NCBI GenBank assembly: GCA_008704415.1
Contig: VXIS01000151.1
Location: 42,424-106,423, forward strand
Length of the DNA: 64,000 bases
Direction: 5' to 3'
Origin: Sphaerosporella brunnea
Taxonomy: Eukaryota > Ascomycota > Pezizomycetes > Pezizales > Pyronemataceae
Shown piece after piece: positions 1 through 12,000 of the stretch. The stretch's first letter is position 1; each line of letters begins with the position of its first letter. Under the pieces are notes generated by a model. It made no database searches and was not told where the DNA came from. It saw nothing but the letters and a program-made list of their open reading frames with translations. The position numbers and the translations under genes were made by a program.

Positions 1-3000
1 ACCCTGCGTTCGATTTTACTTGACGAGAGACGACGGTTGTAGGCCCTGCGTCTGCGGGGAAGCCCCGGGGAGGAGATAATGATTGCCTCCGTAACTGAAC
101 CGCGGTCCGGAATGGTTGAACGAGCCAGAACGGCGTTGACTGGCGGGCAAGTGAGTGCTTTGCCGCTGCGTCTATGGATGGCTACGTAGCTTGCACGACG
201 TGCACTAACATCAGCATACATAATCTACCATGAGGTGCAGTTGACTGATATCTAGCCAGCCCCAGCTCGAAGTTGACCGGACATGAAATTGGCGTCGGAA
301 GAGGAACGATAGTATGTCCTTCGGAGGTACCCAGCTCTGGTTGTATGTGATGATATGAGGCGACAATGGAGGGGCCGGATGTTCAGCGTCTTCGCGGCAA
401 TGGCCCACCATTTTCATGCAGGGATGGGCCGCATGAACCGCATAATCTTTCCGAAAAACTCTTCTCTATTGGGCCGGTAGATAGTTGTCTCTTCCCTGGA
501 GGGAGCAGTGCAAACCGGAACCTTTATTCCTCACTTGTATGGGAGTCTCCCCTTTTTTTTTTCTGACAACCGCTTCAGCGAGTGACCACGGTAGTTCCGT
601 TCCGACCGGGAAGGCAAATACTTTCTTCCGGCGGGGTGATGTGTTTTGACGCAAGGCGAACTGGCGGCCTGAAGTTTTTTTTTTTTTTTTTTTCCCCGCT
701 GGATACGTAAGTGCATAATTTTCCTTGAATAGAGTTGAATAGATGAAATTCTGCCAGCTAACTATGCGCCAGTTACTTACTGGGTTGCAGTTGTGAGGAG
801 GCACCACTCATGCTCAGCGTCTATGAGATATGGTGCAGGCAGCTATAAACCTGGTCGTCGCACGGATATTTTCGTCGGAAAATAAGCAGCACGCAAGTGC
901 AGAAACAGTGGAATGGAAAACGTTGGGTTGTGGAGCGCATCTGCCTTAGGTGCTTAACGTTTGTTTTGCTCTGAGTTCGGACGCGGGGATACCGGCATTG
1001 ATTGTGGTCGTCCATCTCCGACGACCAGGTATAGCTGCCTGCACCATAATTCATTTTTTTGCTTCTGATATCCGGCCGTCCTCCCCCCCTCCCCCCCATA
1101 CCGGCTGGTGATTCTGCCTCTGATCTGTTCTTTTTTGTTCTGCGTTGGGCATCTTGTGTATCCGGCACATTCTTCTATTCGTAGCCAGAACTCCAGCGGC
1201 ACTGTTGTCAGTCACCCTTTGCTGTCCGCCCAGTGGGGGGTACCTGAGGCATATGTTCTCGCTCGGTCCCACCCCCCCCCCCTCATGATCAATTGCAATC
1301 AATATGCACGGAGTACTGCCCTCATATATACACTAGATTGCTACATACTACATAGCTGGAAACGAAGGCCCATGTGGATGATCTCTGGTGCAGATGTGTG
1401 CGGGAAAAAATAATAATATGAATATGAAGTAGATCTGGATTTTGCCCCCTTTTTCACGTAGGTATATCTGGTAGATGGATATGTAGAGTACTTTGGTGCA
1501 GATCTCAACGATATCCCCGTGTTTCATATGTATTGCACTCTCTCTCATGTCGGTGCATAATCATCACATGCTTATTCGAATCCTCCTCCTCCGAGTTTCT
1601 TTTGCTTTCCCGTCTGTTGCATACTCTCAGCTTACGTGCTCAAGATCAAAAACGGACACTCCAAATACAATCCAGGCTTTTTTGCTCGGTTTTGCACCTG
1701 GGGGGAAATTTGAACCGATAAGTTTCCGCATTTTGTGGATGTGAAAAAAAAAAGCTCTAAATAAATAACTACGAATCGCGAAATACTAATCATCTTTTTT
1801 TTTGTCCTACAATACGTTGTATACTTCAGACACGTGTAGAGTACACAACGCAACTGCCGAAAACAAAAAAAGAGCGCCGTGGAAAACTCTAGAAACTTCT
1901 ACCAGCTCCTACCTGGGTCCCGTTGTCTTTTTTTACTATTTCCGTTGCACGAGGGGGGTGACGGGGAATGGTTGAAGGACACGATAGAGATGGAGTGATG
2001 GGTTGTGCTCGAAAGGCGGTGCAAAAAAAAAAATCCGCGCGTGAGATGTCTCGGCCCCAGCCATGTGTACTCTACATACACATGATGGAATTCTTGCTGG
2101 CCTGGCCACACATACATACCTACGAATTGCAAAATGGGCACTCGTACACATGTGTAATGTGTGTACATGCTTTTTACTAATGTATGCACATGGTCCGCGC
2201 GGCCACACGGCTGTCCGGGCTGTCGGGACGGGACGGTGGTTCGCCTCGCCTCGAGGTCCTCGTATCCGGGTACACACAACTGTCTGCCTAACAACTGTGT
2301 ATGCTTGCTTCAAGCCGGGGGGGGAGGGGGGGCGGTTTCGGCATGCAGGCATGCATGCATAGGTACTCTACATATGTAAACGCTGGAGAGAAGCGTTCGA
2401 ATGAGTAGAGGAACTACCGATAGGACAGTTCTCATATATCCGCTTCTCCGCCGTGCACGTGAGGTTTCGCCAGCGGAAGGGGTGGAGCACAAACACTCAC
2501 TCACTTCGCGCTTGCTCGCTCAATCAGCTAGCGTTTTCCTTATATTATGCGGGTCATCTTTGCATCGGGCATTGCATTTGCGCATATTTGAACTCCTCTC
2601 CCGACCCGGGGAATGGGAGAAAGGAAAAAAAAAAAAAAAAAAAAAAAAAGCCTCGCTCCTCGCTAGTAATCGTATCTACCTAAAGTACTCGGCCCCACAG
2701 TAAGGCCTTCGAGCCTTGCCTCCGCTTCTATATTTGTCATGGCCGCAAGCGGTCGAATACAATATGATCAAACAAACAAACCTAAAGTGCTCTACTCTAC
2801 ATACTTGATGTGAGATAACCGGAAGCTCGAATACACCATGGCCAGGTACTAAGTTGTGTAGTTACATAGAGCAGTGTGCGGTGCGTTCAAACGACGTCGA
2901 CTCGCAGGCAGATAAAAAAGTCAATTCGACGTGTGCAGCTAGGAACCAGTAATCCCTCTCTTATATGCATGCAGAAAATGTGATGTGTTCGTTTTTTTTT

Positions 3001-3638
3001 TGGGGGGGGGGGGGGTTACAAGGTGTGAAGAGTTTGTAGGTGTGAACTGGCATAACCTCGCCGCACAAACCGTGACGGTACTCGTTAATAAGGAAGAGAG
3101 GCGCAGTGACTTCGCCACGGGAGCCACGATGGCTGACTGTGCCACAACCTTATCTCTCTTCCTTATTGACGACCACCACACTGGATACGATTGCCGGGGC
3201 AGAGAAGCAGTTTAACGCGGCGGCAATGACGGCTATGTATGCCCGATAGAAGGGTGTGATTAGTTAGTATCACCAGTGATGATTCGCATCATGAATTGTC
3301 AGCACCAAGCGAGGTTTCTGAATCTGGCTTCAGGCCGTCAGTCGGGATGTATCAAGCGGATGCAAAAGCAAAGTGTAACCTTTAGTCAGTGTTGAGACAA
3401 CGGCAACGACGTCTCAAAACACTTCCGAGCTCAACAGGTAAAATCTGCAACAGATTGTGTTTCCCTCGTGTAATAGACCAAATTGAATTGCTAACAAACC
3501 TCAATCGCATCACGTGCACCAGAATATCCAGCCTCATTATGTTTCCACCCATCCGTCCGACAATGAAAAAACAGCAACAAAAACCTCCGTTTCGACTAGG
3601 CCAACAACCCCTAAGGCCATATAGGTCTGAGTTGGCGC
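1..3638. other. Intergenic region without a supportable gene
   Basis: No open frame here carries a recognisable domain or a convincing exon chain; the frames present are short and overlap on both strands. The region holds homopolymer tracts: T-rich at about 674-693, A-rich at about 2624-2649, and a T10 run joined to a G14 run at 2992-3015. It also holds a 14-bp inverted repeat (3087-3100 and 3154-3167) and a stretch at about 2735-2768 that resembles a sequence inside an intron near 62352. A gene with many short exons cannot be excluded. Confidence 0.5.
3087..3167. repeat. 14-bp inverted repeat with 53-bp spacer
   Basis: AATAAGGAAGAGAG at 3087-3100 is matched by its exact reverse complement at 3154-3167. 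No terminal duplication or transposase is seen, so it may be a relic or chance hairpin. Confidence 0.45.
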
Positions 3639-4495
3639 CTATCCATCACTGGACTGAATTAGCGGATCGAAATTAGCGTCCCTGGGAAGCTTTGGCACGA
3701 TCTGGCTGGTCCATCCTATGATCTGCGGCGCCTGGAGCGACATGCGAACACCGGTTGAGGTGCTCTCCATGCGTTGGTTCTGACTGGAGCGGCTGCTGTG
3801 GTAGCTGAACACCGCAAAGACAGTATGTTACTCAAGACAATTGAGATGTAGTAGAAAGACTGACTTTCCAGACATGGTGAATGGCCCATAGCCCACGCTC
3901 ACGCCAGCCGATGTCGAAGAGCTGCAGCGATGGTCCTCAAGGTGCTGGCTGGCTCCCTCAACACTGATGGTGACGTTTGCAGCCACGAGGAAGGCTGTGG
4001 GGTATGCGGGGAAGAGTGTTCTGGCTGACTAGTTCTAGAAACAATACCATGACGGTTCCCAGGGGGATCATCCCATCGACCAGACGGGCCTCGTTGGCCT
4101 TGACATTGTCCGGGGGAGCCATATATTCCTTTGAGCCCCAGACCCAGCCGCCCTCCTTGGAGGTATCAACGGCAGTTCCCGGAATATGAATTGTGAGATA
4201 ATGCTCGGGTGGAGTGGGGAGAGTGAAGAATCCTCGAGACAGTCGCAATCCTGTCAACCCCCTTCTTTTGTTGGTCGGAGAGGGACATTGCGATATCGAG
4301 TGCTGGAGGATGACTCTGAGGCCTGGCTGCAAAACTGTGTCCGTGGCTTTAGACCTTTATAGTATTGTGGTTGGGACGCTGATTTGCCTCGACGAGAACC
4401 CGAGGAGACATGGTCCTTATAGAGGTGGCCTGCGGCTCAGGCGACGAAAGCCATACACGCAAGCTCCAGAACCCCGTGACTGTTGTCGACGCCAT
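3639..4495 (-). pseudogene. Broken gene of unknown family
   Basis: Reading on the minus strand from an ATG at 4495, the protein-like signal moves between frames. A first segment (begins MASTTVTGFW) ends at a stop near 4366. A second segment in another frame carries TIHIPGTAVDTS and APPDNVKANEARL-like text, and a third carries FLVAANVTISVEG and VGYGPFTMSG. The last joins cleanly over a 60-nt GT-AG intron (3805-3864) to an exon containing GVRMSLQAPQIIGWTSQI and a stop at 3639-3641. I find no consensus introns that reconcile the two upstream frame changes, so I infer at least two frameshifts. I do not recognise the family. It could be an intact gene with non-canonical splicing or sequence errors. 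It is convergent with nothing and lies downstream of the NRPS 3' end. Confidence 0.42.
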
Positions 4496-6041
4496 CATGT
4501 CCTGCTTTCAGCTGAAAAGGTATGGCGCATTGGAGTCAACCTGAGGATTGTGCGTTGGCGTATGTGTCGGCGGTTCGCAATTGTTTAGGTCTCAGGATAT
4601 CAGCCCATCCCAACTCGGCTCAGGGCGGAACTTCCAGAGTTGGGACAGGAAAGAGTGTGCGCGCGGCTGGGATGATTAATGGGAGCGTTTGAATGAGATT
4701 TTCACGACGTCCGAAACAGATGTGCAGCAGTGAATTGGGTGTACTTTCGTACCCGGTTCAGGTAGAATATCGTGATATATTGGAATTTTCTGTTCAAGGC
4801 CCTACAGCCTGCATATGCAGGGTCTGTGGGGAGCTGAAATCCCTACGTCTGTTTCCCCGGCTCATGCTTCAGCCGCCTTGCTTTCTGTTACTGGGCTTGA
4901 AAGATGCCTGGTAGTGCTTTTAAACACCGCCAACACAACAAACAATTCGAGAGAATTATTGGAGCACGTACACACAGGACCTTGCTTTCTACCTGCCGTC
5001 AACATCCAATTCGAGGCTGCACGCGAGGAATCCCGTGGCCGTTATGGACGCATCTCAATGGGTGGTTGCCGATACAGGGACTAGCCACAAAGGTCGACGT
5101 GCCTCCTCCTTGAGGTCCAGAGCATTGAAGCATAAGTGACGGCTCGTTCCATGGCCAGTATAAACTGCCGGATTCCAGCCCCCTCAAACGTCAGCACAGC
5201 ATAGACAACACCGCATCTCAAAATGCCAACCTTCATGGCCATGGCTGAATTCGTTGAACCTCACCAAATTTGTCACCATTATGTCAGAGTTCATCACTCG
5301 TGATTGTTTTTTCGAAACACTGGCCGTGCGGTTTGCTATAGTAAATACCTACCTAGGTAAATGCCTACTTAGTACCCACCAGATGATATCATCCTGATAG
5401 GTCTTGGAGAATAGTCGAGTGCTCCAAGGCTGTGAGTAGCACAATCAAGGGTGTATAAAAGGTGCTCGTAATAAACTTGATTACACACACACAGTGGAGA
5501 AGTGCTTTTGAAGGTTATGGCAGACCCTCCAGCCCAAATCCGGTCCGCCGTCTTATTGATATCATCGCATGCGCTAACTGCGGCTACCCCCCGGTGGCCC
5601 TCCGCTCCGCCTGGTAGTGACAAAAACAACGAATAAGGGTCAAAGAATGACCCTCCTGTTTACCCTTCCATGCGAGAAGCCTGCTGCTTCTTCTTCCCCT
5701 TCTCCTTCCTCTCCTCCTTTCCCCTCTCCTTCGTCCACTAGGGCCCGCATGCCACTCCGAGGTGTCTCCGACTAGGCAAAAAAACAAAAACAAAAACAAA
5801 TGTCTTGTAGCATCAGCTTACGTTCGTTCCCAATAAACATTGATTTTCTCTTTGATACATGCTGTTCCAAGCCCCCCCGATCCTCCTACGTTATCCTTTC
5901 CTCCTAGAATACATTCGCTAAACAACCTTCATCCGAATCCGCTCACTCCCACTCACCGGACAATCTCCCCCCCAAATCCACAAATGTCCTGTAATACTCC
6001 AGTTAGCTCGGACCAATGATTTCCTCGAGAAGCCCTTACCA
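4496..6041. other. Intergenic region downstream of the NRPS gene
   Basis: No supportable gene. It contains the NRPS 3' flank and, near 5341-5380, a run of CCTACCTAGGTA-type sequence. Short frames on both strands lack domains. Confidence 0.5.
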
Positions 6042-9000
6042 TTAAACCTCGCAAAACATAATATCATGTCCTTCCCTCTCACATCGCCTCTCCCTCTCCA
6101 TCCTGCCTGACGCTATCAAGGTCTGCAGCCTGAGAGTTGGATAGTCAAACACGTCCTGTATGCTAACATTGAGCTGCCGTTTCTTGCACGCAACAGACAG
6201 GCGAGCAGCGTTGACCGAGTCGCCGCCTATGGCGAAGAAGTTCGCGTCTACATGGTGGGTTACAGAGTCAGGGATGGTGTCCATCAGTATTTGTTGCCAG
6301 CAGTCTCGTAGGATAGACAGAGTTCGGTAGTCCATGGCTGCCTTTTGCAGAGTTGCTGGGGCCATGGGGCTCATGGTGGCTGTCATGGGGAGCAGTGGCG
6401 AACAGGTAGGGGCAGAGATGGCGCCGCTCGGGTTGTGGTATATGTCCATGACAGCCTCACACAGTGAATCGATTAGCCGTCCTGCAATCGACGATGGAAT
6501 TGCCCAGTCGCTGTACCGCAGCCCGACCGTGATGTGATCCGCGTATGGCACGGTGCACAGCCAAGTGTCGACCTCGTCGCAAAGTCCAGGGTATGAAATT
6601 GATCCGGCCGCGTTCCATACCAGTCCATTCCCATCGGCACCGTTTTGTGTGGCCGCCGGGATATTTTGATGTTGGACCACGCTGCCGAATCGAGTTGAGA
6701 TGGGCCAGGATGTGCAGTTCTCGACAATGTCCGAGAAGGATGTCGTCTCGTAAGGAATCATAGCCGACTGTTGCGCGCGGACGTACTGAAGAAGGTCTTT
6801 ATTCGTTCGGGTTTGATCAAGGCTGACGCGGAGTGGAAGAATGTTCATGCATGGTCCAATCATGCTCTCGATGCCATCTATTGGGGCGCTGCGTCCGGAT
6901 ACTAAGGTTCCGAAGACAATATCAGGCTGGCCGAGCAAATGTGCGAGGACCAGGGACCACGCGGCATTCAGGATGGTGGAGAAGGTTACACCATGCGTGG
7001 ATGGCGGATTAGGTATGCGTCTCTCCACGCGGCTTTGGAGGAAATGCCGGTCATTGGGCCAAGGGCGCGAGACCAAATGCGTCATATTGGAGTCCTTTAA
7101 GTGGGTCCTCCAAAATGACTGCGCAGCCTCAGTGTTTGCTTTCAGGCTATAGTCGATGAAGAGCGAGTAACTGGGGCGCTCTGGGAGTGTCTGGTAGAGA
7201 TAGGCCGTTCGAATATCGCCGAGGATGAGATTTAGACACATACCGTCGTATTGTGAATGCGATAGGCCAACAACAAGACGATGCGTGTTACCTCGGCTCA
7301 AGAGACGGAATTTCGCCATGGGCTTTTCGAAGGATACAGGAGCATCGTCCTGACACATCTCCAGGATTGAATCGAGGTCCTGATCACCCTGTGCTGCCTG
7401 GAAATCGACGGAGAGCTGTCGCAAGACCACCTGAAGCATACCACGGCGGTCCATGGTGAAGATAGTTCGGAGGACAGGGTGTTGGTCGACTACTGATTGA
7501 CAGGCCCGGTGGAGCCGTTCCGTATCCAACACACCTTCAATGTCGATAGGAAACCAGGCATAGTATGCCTTGTGCCACTTTTGGCCTTCGATCACGCATG
7601 CCTGTTGGATAGGTGTTGCTGGGTATACATCCTCTATCAAAGTCTCGTCGATAGCCATATCCGAACTGATCTGTGAGAGGCAGAGATCGGGGAAATTAAT
7701 CAGTGAAAACGGCGGAGGAACCGCTGGACTAATGGATTGACTCTGCTCTTGCACAGGGTTCTCGTCCTTTGTAATAAGTTCACACATCTTTCTGAGCTTC
7801 GGGGCTGCAAACACATCGGAAACAGTCAGGCGATACCCGTTGCGTCTGAAAGCAGCAACAAGTTGAATCGCAGTGATAGAGTCTCCGCCGAGCTCGAAGA
7901 AGCCATCGTCCAGCTCGATCGCTAGGGGATCGCCAATTCCAAGCGTCTTCGCCCATAGTGACTGTACTGTCTTCTCGATCTCGGTCGTGGGGACTGATTT
8001 TTCACCCGTAGCGCGGAAACGATAACCACGGATTTCGTCTTCTGATAGGTTTGAATAGGCCTGTCGAAGCTTTTTCCGGTCAAGCTTTGCGGACAGATTT
8101 AGTGGAAGATGGGATATCGGGATGTAGAGACTAGGTATCATGTATGCTGGGAGCAGCTCCTTCAGACGAGCCACAATACCTTGAGAAAGACGACTGAATT
8201 CATCTGAGTGGGGATTGATGAGCGAGCCTGTGGAAGAAGCCCCGCTGACGACAAATGCAACAAGGATTGACCTATTGCTCGCTGCGAAGACTTCAACGGC
8301 GGTCTGCATACCTGAACGCAGCTGGTTCATCTTGTTTTCGACTTCGCCGAGCTCTATACGTTGACCGTTAACCTTCACCTGCGTATCTCTCCTTCCAAGA
8401 TATTGAATGGATCCATCGCCGTTGAACCGTGCTAGATCGCCGGTTTTGTAGACTCTTGACGGCTTTGAACGCATCCACAAAGGATTCTCGATAAAAGCAG
8501 CCTTCGTCTTCTCTGGCTGATTTAAGTAGCCCCGTGCTAACGAAGGCCCCGAGAACGCGAGCTCTCCAACGCATCCTAGAGGTGCAAGGCGATCATCGTT
8601 CTCCAAGTCCAGAATCCACGCGCACGCCGAAGTAACATGCCCGAGGTTGTTCGGACTCGTTTCGAGAGTAACGTTGCCATTCACAACGACGTCAATGCAG
8701 GTTTCCGTAGGCCCATAATCATTGATCAGGCGGACTCCAGCGTCCATCGCAGCCTTGATATTTGCTTCCGTCATAGGCTCACCACCCAAAATTACCGTCT
8801 TCAAACTTGGTATCTGCTTCAAATCGAGCAAGGCGAGCACCGTTGGCGTCAGAATTACCATCTCGACCTGTAGCTCGTTCATCATCTCCACCGGATGGTC
8901 AAGGAAGTCTTGTTCCGAAGAAATACAGAGACATCCACCGTAAGCAAGCGTTGTGAAGATTTGAGCTATGCTCGTATCGAACGTTAGGTTGCTGGATTGC

Positions 9001-12000
9001 AACATCCGTGTGCCCTGGTAGATGCCAAAGTCGCGGGACTCGGAGATGACGGTTGTGGACAGGGCGGAGTGCTCCATCACAACACCTTTGGGATTGCCTG
9101 TGCTACCGGAGGTGAAGAGGATGTAGGCGATGTCAGATGGGCTCACCGTAGGGAACGCCAGATGAGAAATTTCTGCAAACTTTTGAGAGAGAATTTTCTC
9201 CACTGATACCACTGTCATGCCGGGAAATCCATCGAAACGGTTCGCCGTGGATTCAGAAACCAATGCCAGGCCAGCTCCCACCTCACCGAGGATGTACTGA
9301 ATGCGAGAATCCGGAAATGAAGGGTCGATTGGGATATAAGATGATCCTGCCTTCATAATTCCCAGCAAGGAGATTACCATGGTACTTGAACGCTTGATGC
9401 AGATTGGAATGATAGTCCCCGGTGGTATGCCCATTGCAAGGATGCCGTGCCCAACTTGCGAAGACAGCTTTTCAAGCTCGCCATAGTTGAGATTTCCATC
9501 ATGGGACACGATTGCCGATAGGTCGGGGTTTTGGATCGCTTGTTCCTCGATCATATTATGGATGCAGGTGCTGGAAGCTTCAGGACAGTTCTTGTTCCAC
9601 GACCAGACCATTTCTTCATCGAACTGAGTGGACATGACGATCTTGTCCATGCAAGCGCTCTCATCCATGCATAGCGCGTGAAGTTGTTGTATCACATTGG
9701 AGAAGTGCTGCAGTAGCCATTCGATTCGGGAGGAATCGATGACAATAGGGTCAAAGAAAGCGTTCAAATCGATGCTTGCATCGTAGTTGAGCTCGCATTC
9801 CATCGCGAGGGCGTATTGTTGGATTAGAGGGGGACTTTCGAGTTGGTCAAGTTGGAGAGTATCCCCGCCAGTCTCGAAGGACTGGGTACTGATTTTAGCC
9901 AACGCTATATGTAATCATTACCGGAAAAGGAACATACCTTGGCCGGGCTTCTACCGGGTTGGATGATCAAAAAGTTGCTAAACTCGCAAACCTTCGTTGA
10001 CTCTACAAACCCCTGGATATTCTGCAATCCGACATGTTCATATGGTATCATTTCCACTGACTGGGAATGCACATCTCTCAAAAGCGAAGCTGGTGATGCG
10101 GTAGGATCAATCGTTATCCGTACTGGAACGGCCGTTTGTGTAGGCCCTGTGATACTCTCGATGCCCGCAACAGGTGCGTTCCTTCCGGTTAAGGCCATAC
10201 CAAAGCACACGTCATTGGTGTTGGTGTACCGCGCTAAAACAACTCCCCAAGCGGCTCTGACGAGCGAGGCAGTGGTTACCTTGTTGGGGAGCGATTGCTT
10301 TCCAAGGGCGAGGCGGGTATGACTAACAGCGGTGACTTTGCTCTTGTGGGAGGGTCGTTTCTCCGGAAATTCAGTGGGCGCGACTCCTGAAAGGCGATTC
10401 CGCCAGAAATCAGACGCTTCCGAGGACACCGAGGACGCTTCGGAAACGAATTTGACGAAATTCTTGTACGCTGGGTGGGAAGGGAGTGCATTCCGTGTAT
10501 CATAGGCCAGGCGGAAGTCTTCCATTATGAGCGGTAACGACCATCCATCGTACAGGGCCTATGGATTCATCAGTATCGATCAACATATTTCATGGGATGT
10601 ACGTACATGATGGACACTCAGGACGAAAAAGGATTCACCAGAATCATTGGTAAAAATGCCATACCGACACAAGGCATCACCATAAGCAAGCGTTTGGCTG
10701 CGTTCTTCCTCAAGATGCTGGTCAAGGTTGTTGCCCGAATTCCATGGATCGAGAGCCTTCAAAACAACTTGGAGGCTCCCGTGGGTGGTGACATTCACTA
10801 TTCTCGTCCTCAAGATGTCGTTGTTGACAAGGACACTTTCCCAGGCATTCCGGAGACGGCCGAGATCTGTTGATGGAGATAATCGGTATACCTTTTGTGA
10901 GAGGTATGCTCCCGTTTCACGGGTAGACAATGCAACCATCCCTTCTTGGAGCGGCGAGCACGGATAGATATCTTGAACTGCTTCTGGGGCAACATGGCAT
11001 TGAGATGATACCACCCCAACGAGGTCCGAAACCGACTGTGTATTAACCAAAGAAAACTCAGGGATTTCAATGGTGTTGGAGGGTGGAGAGCTAGAGTCGA
11101 GATTCAATGAAGCCGCCATATCCCCCAGATCATTAGACCGATGGATGTCAGAGACTGCCAGATTCAGACCTTTCTTGCGGAAAGCAGAAACGAGCTGAAT
11201 AGCGGAAATGGAGTCACCTCCGAGGACAAAGAAGTTATCATGCAGACCGATTTCACTGGCTTCGAGGTGAAGGATTTGTGCCCAAATCTCGCAGACAAGC
11301 TTCTCAGCAGTGGTTGACGGTAGCTGTTTGGCCGTGCCGTCATGGCGTCTGCGGTAAGTGGAGAGGGGTGCTTCAGACAGCTGGCTGAAAAGGTCTTTCA
11401 GAGCTCGGCGGTCGGTCTTGCCAGACGTTGTGCGAGGAATAGAGGAAACGGGAAGGAGAATTCCGGGGACCATATATGGCGGGAGTGTCTTTTTGATAGT
11501 TCGTTCGATACGGTCAAGAACCTCGCTGATCTGCTGAGTCAGGGGAATAAGGCGTTCCTCTGCAGTGGTACCTTGTAACTGCACGAAGCCCACAAGCATG
11601 TCAACCCTGTTGCGGGAACATAGCTCCACTGCCGACTGAACAACCGCTTCGCAGTTCCCTAGACTGCTCTCGATCTCTCCCATCTCAATTCTCATCCCAT
11701 GCAGCTTGACCTGAGTGTCTTTTCGTCCGAGATATTCGATGCTGCCATCTGAAGCATAGCGGGCAAGGTCTCCAGTTTTGTAGATTCGCGGTGATCCATA
11801 GGCCTGTGGCATCCACGAAACACTGTCGATAAAAGCATTGGCAGTCCGCGTGGGGTCATTGAGATACCCACGAGCCAGGATACCACCCGATATCACAAGC
11901 TCACCGACGCAGCCGAGAGGAGCGAGTGTGTTGTGGTCTTCGATCTCTGTTATCCATACCAAGCCGCCGAGACTATAGCCAATATTATTTGGGAGGGTGT

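Noticed and set aside
4214..4588. 124-aa plus-strand frame
   Set aside because: Arg/Cys-rich shadow opposite the broken minus-strand gene, no domain.
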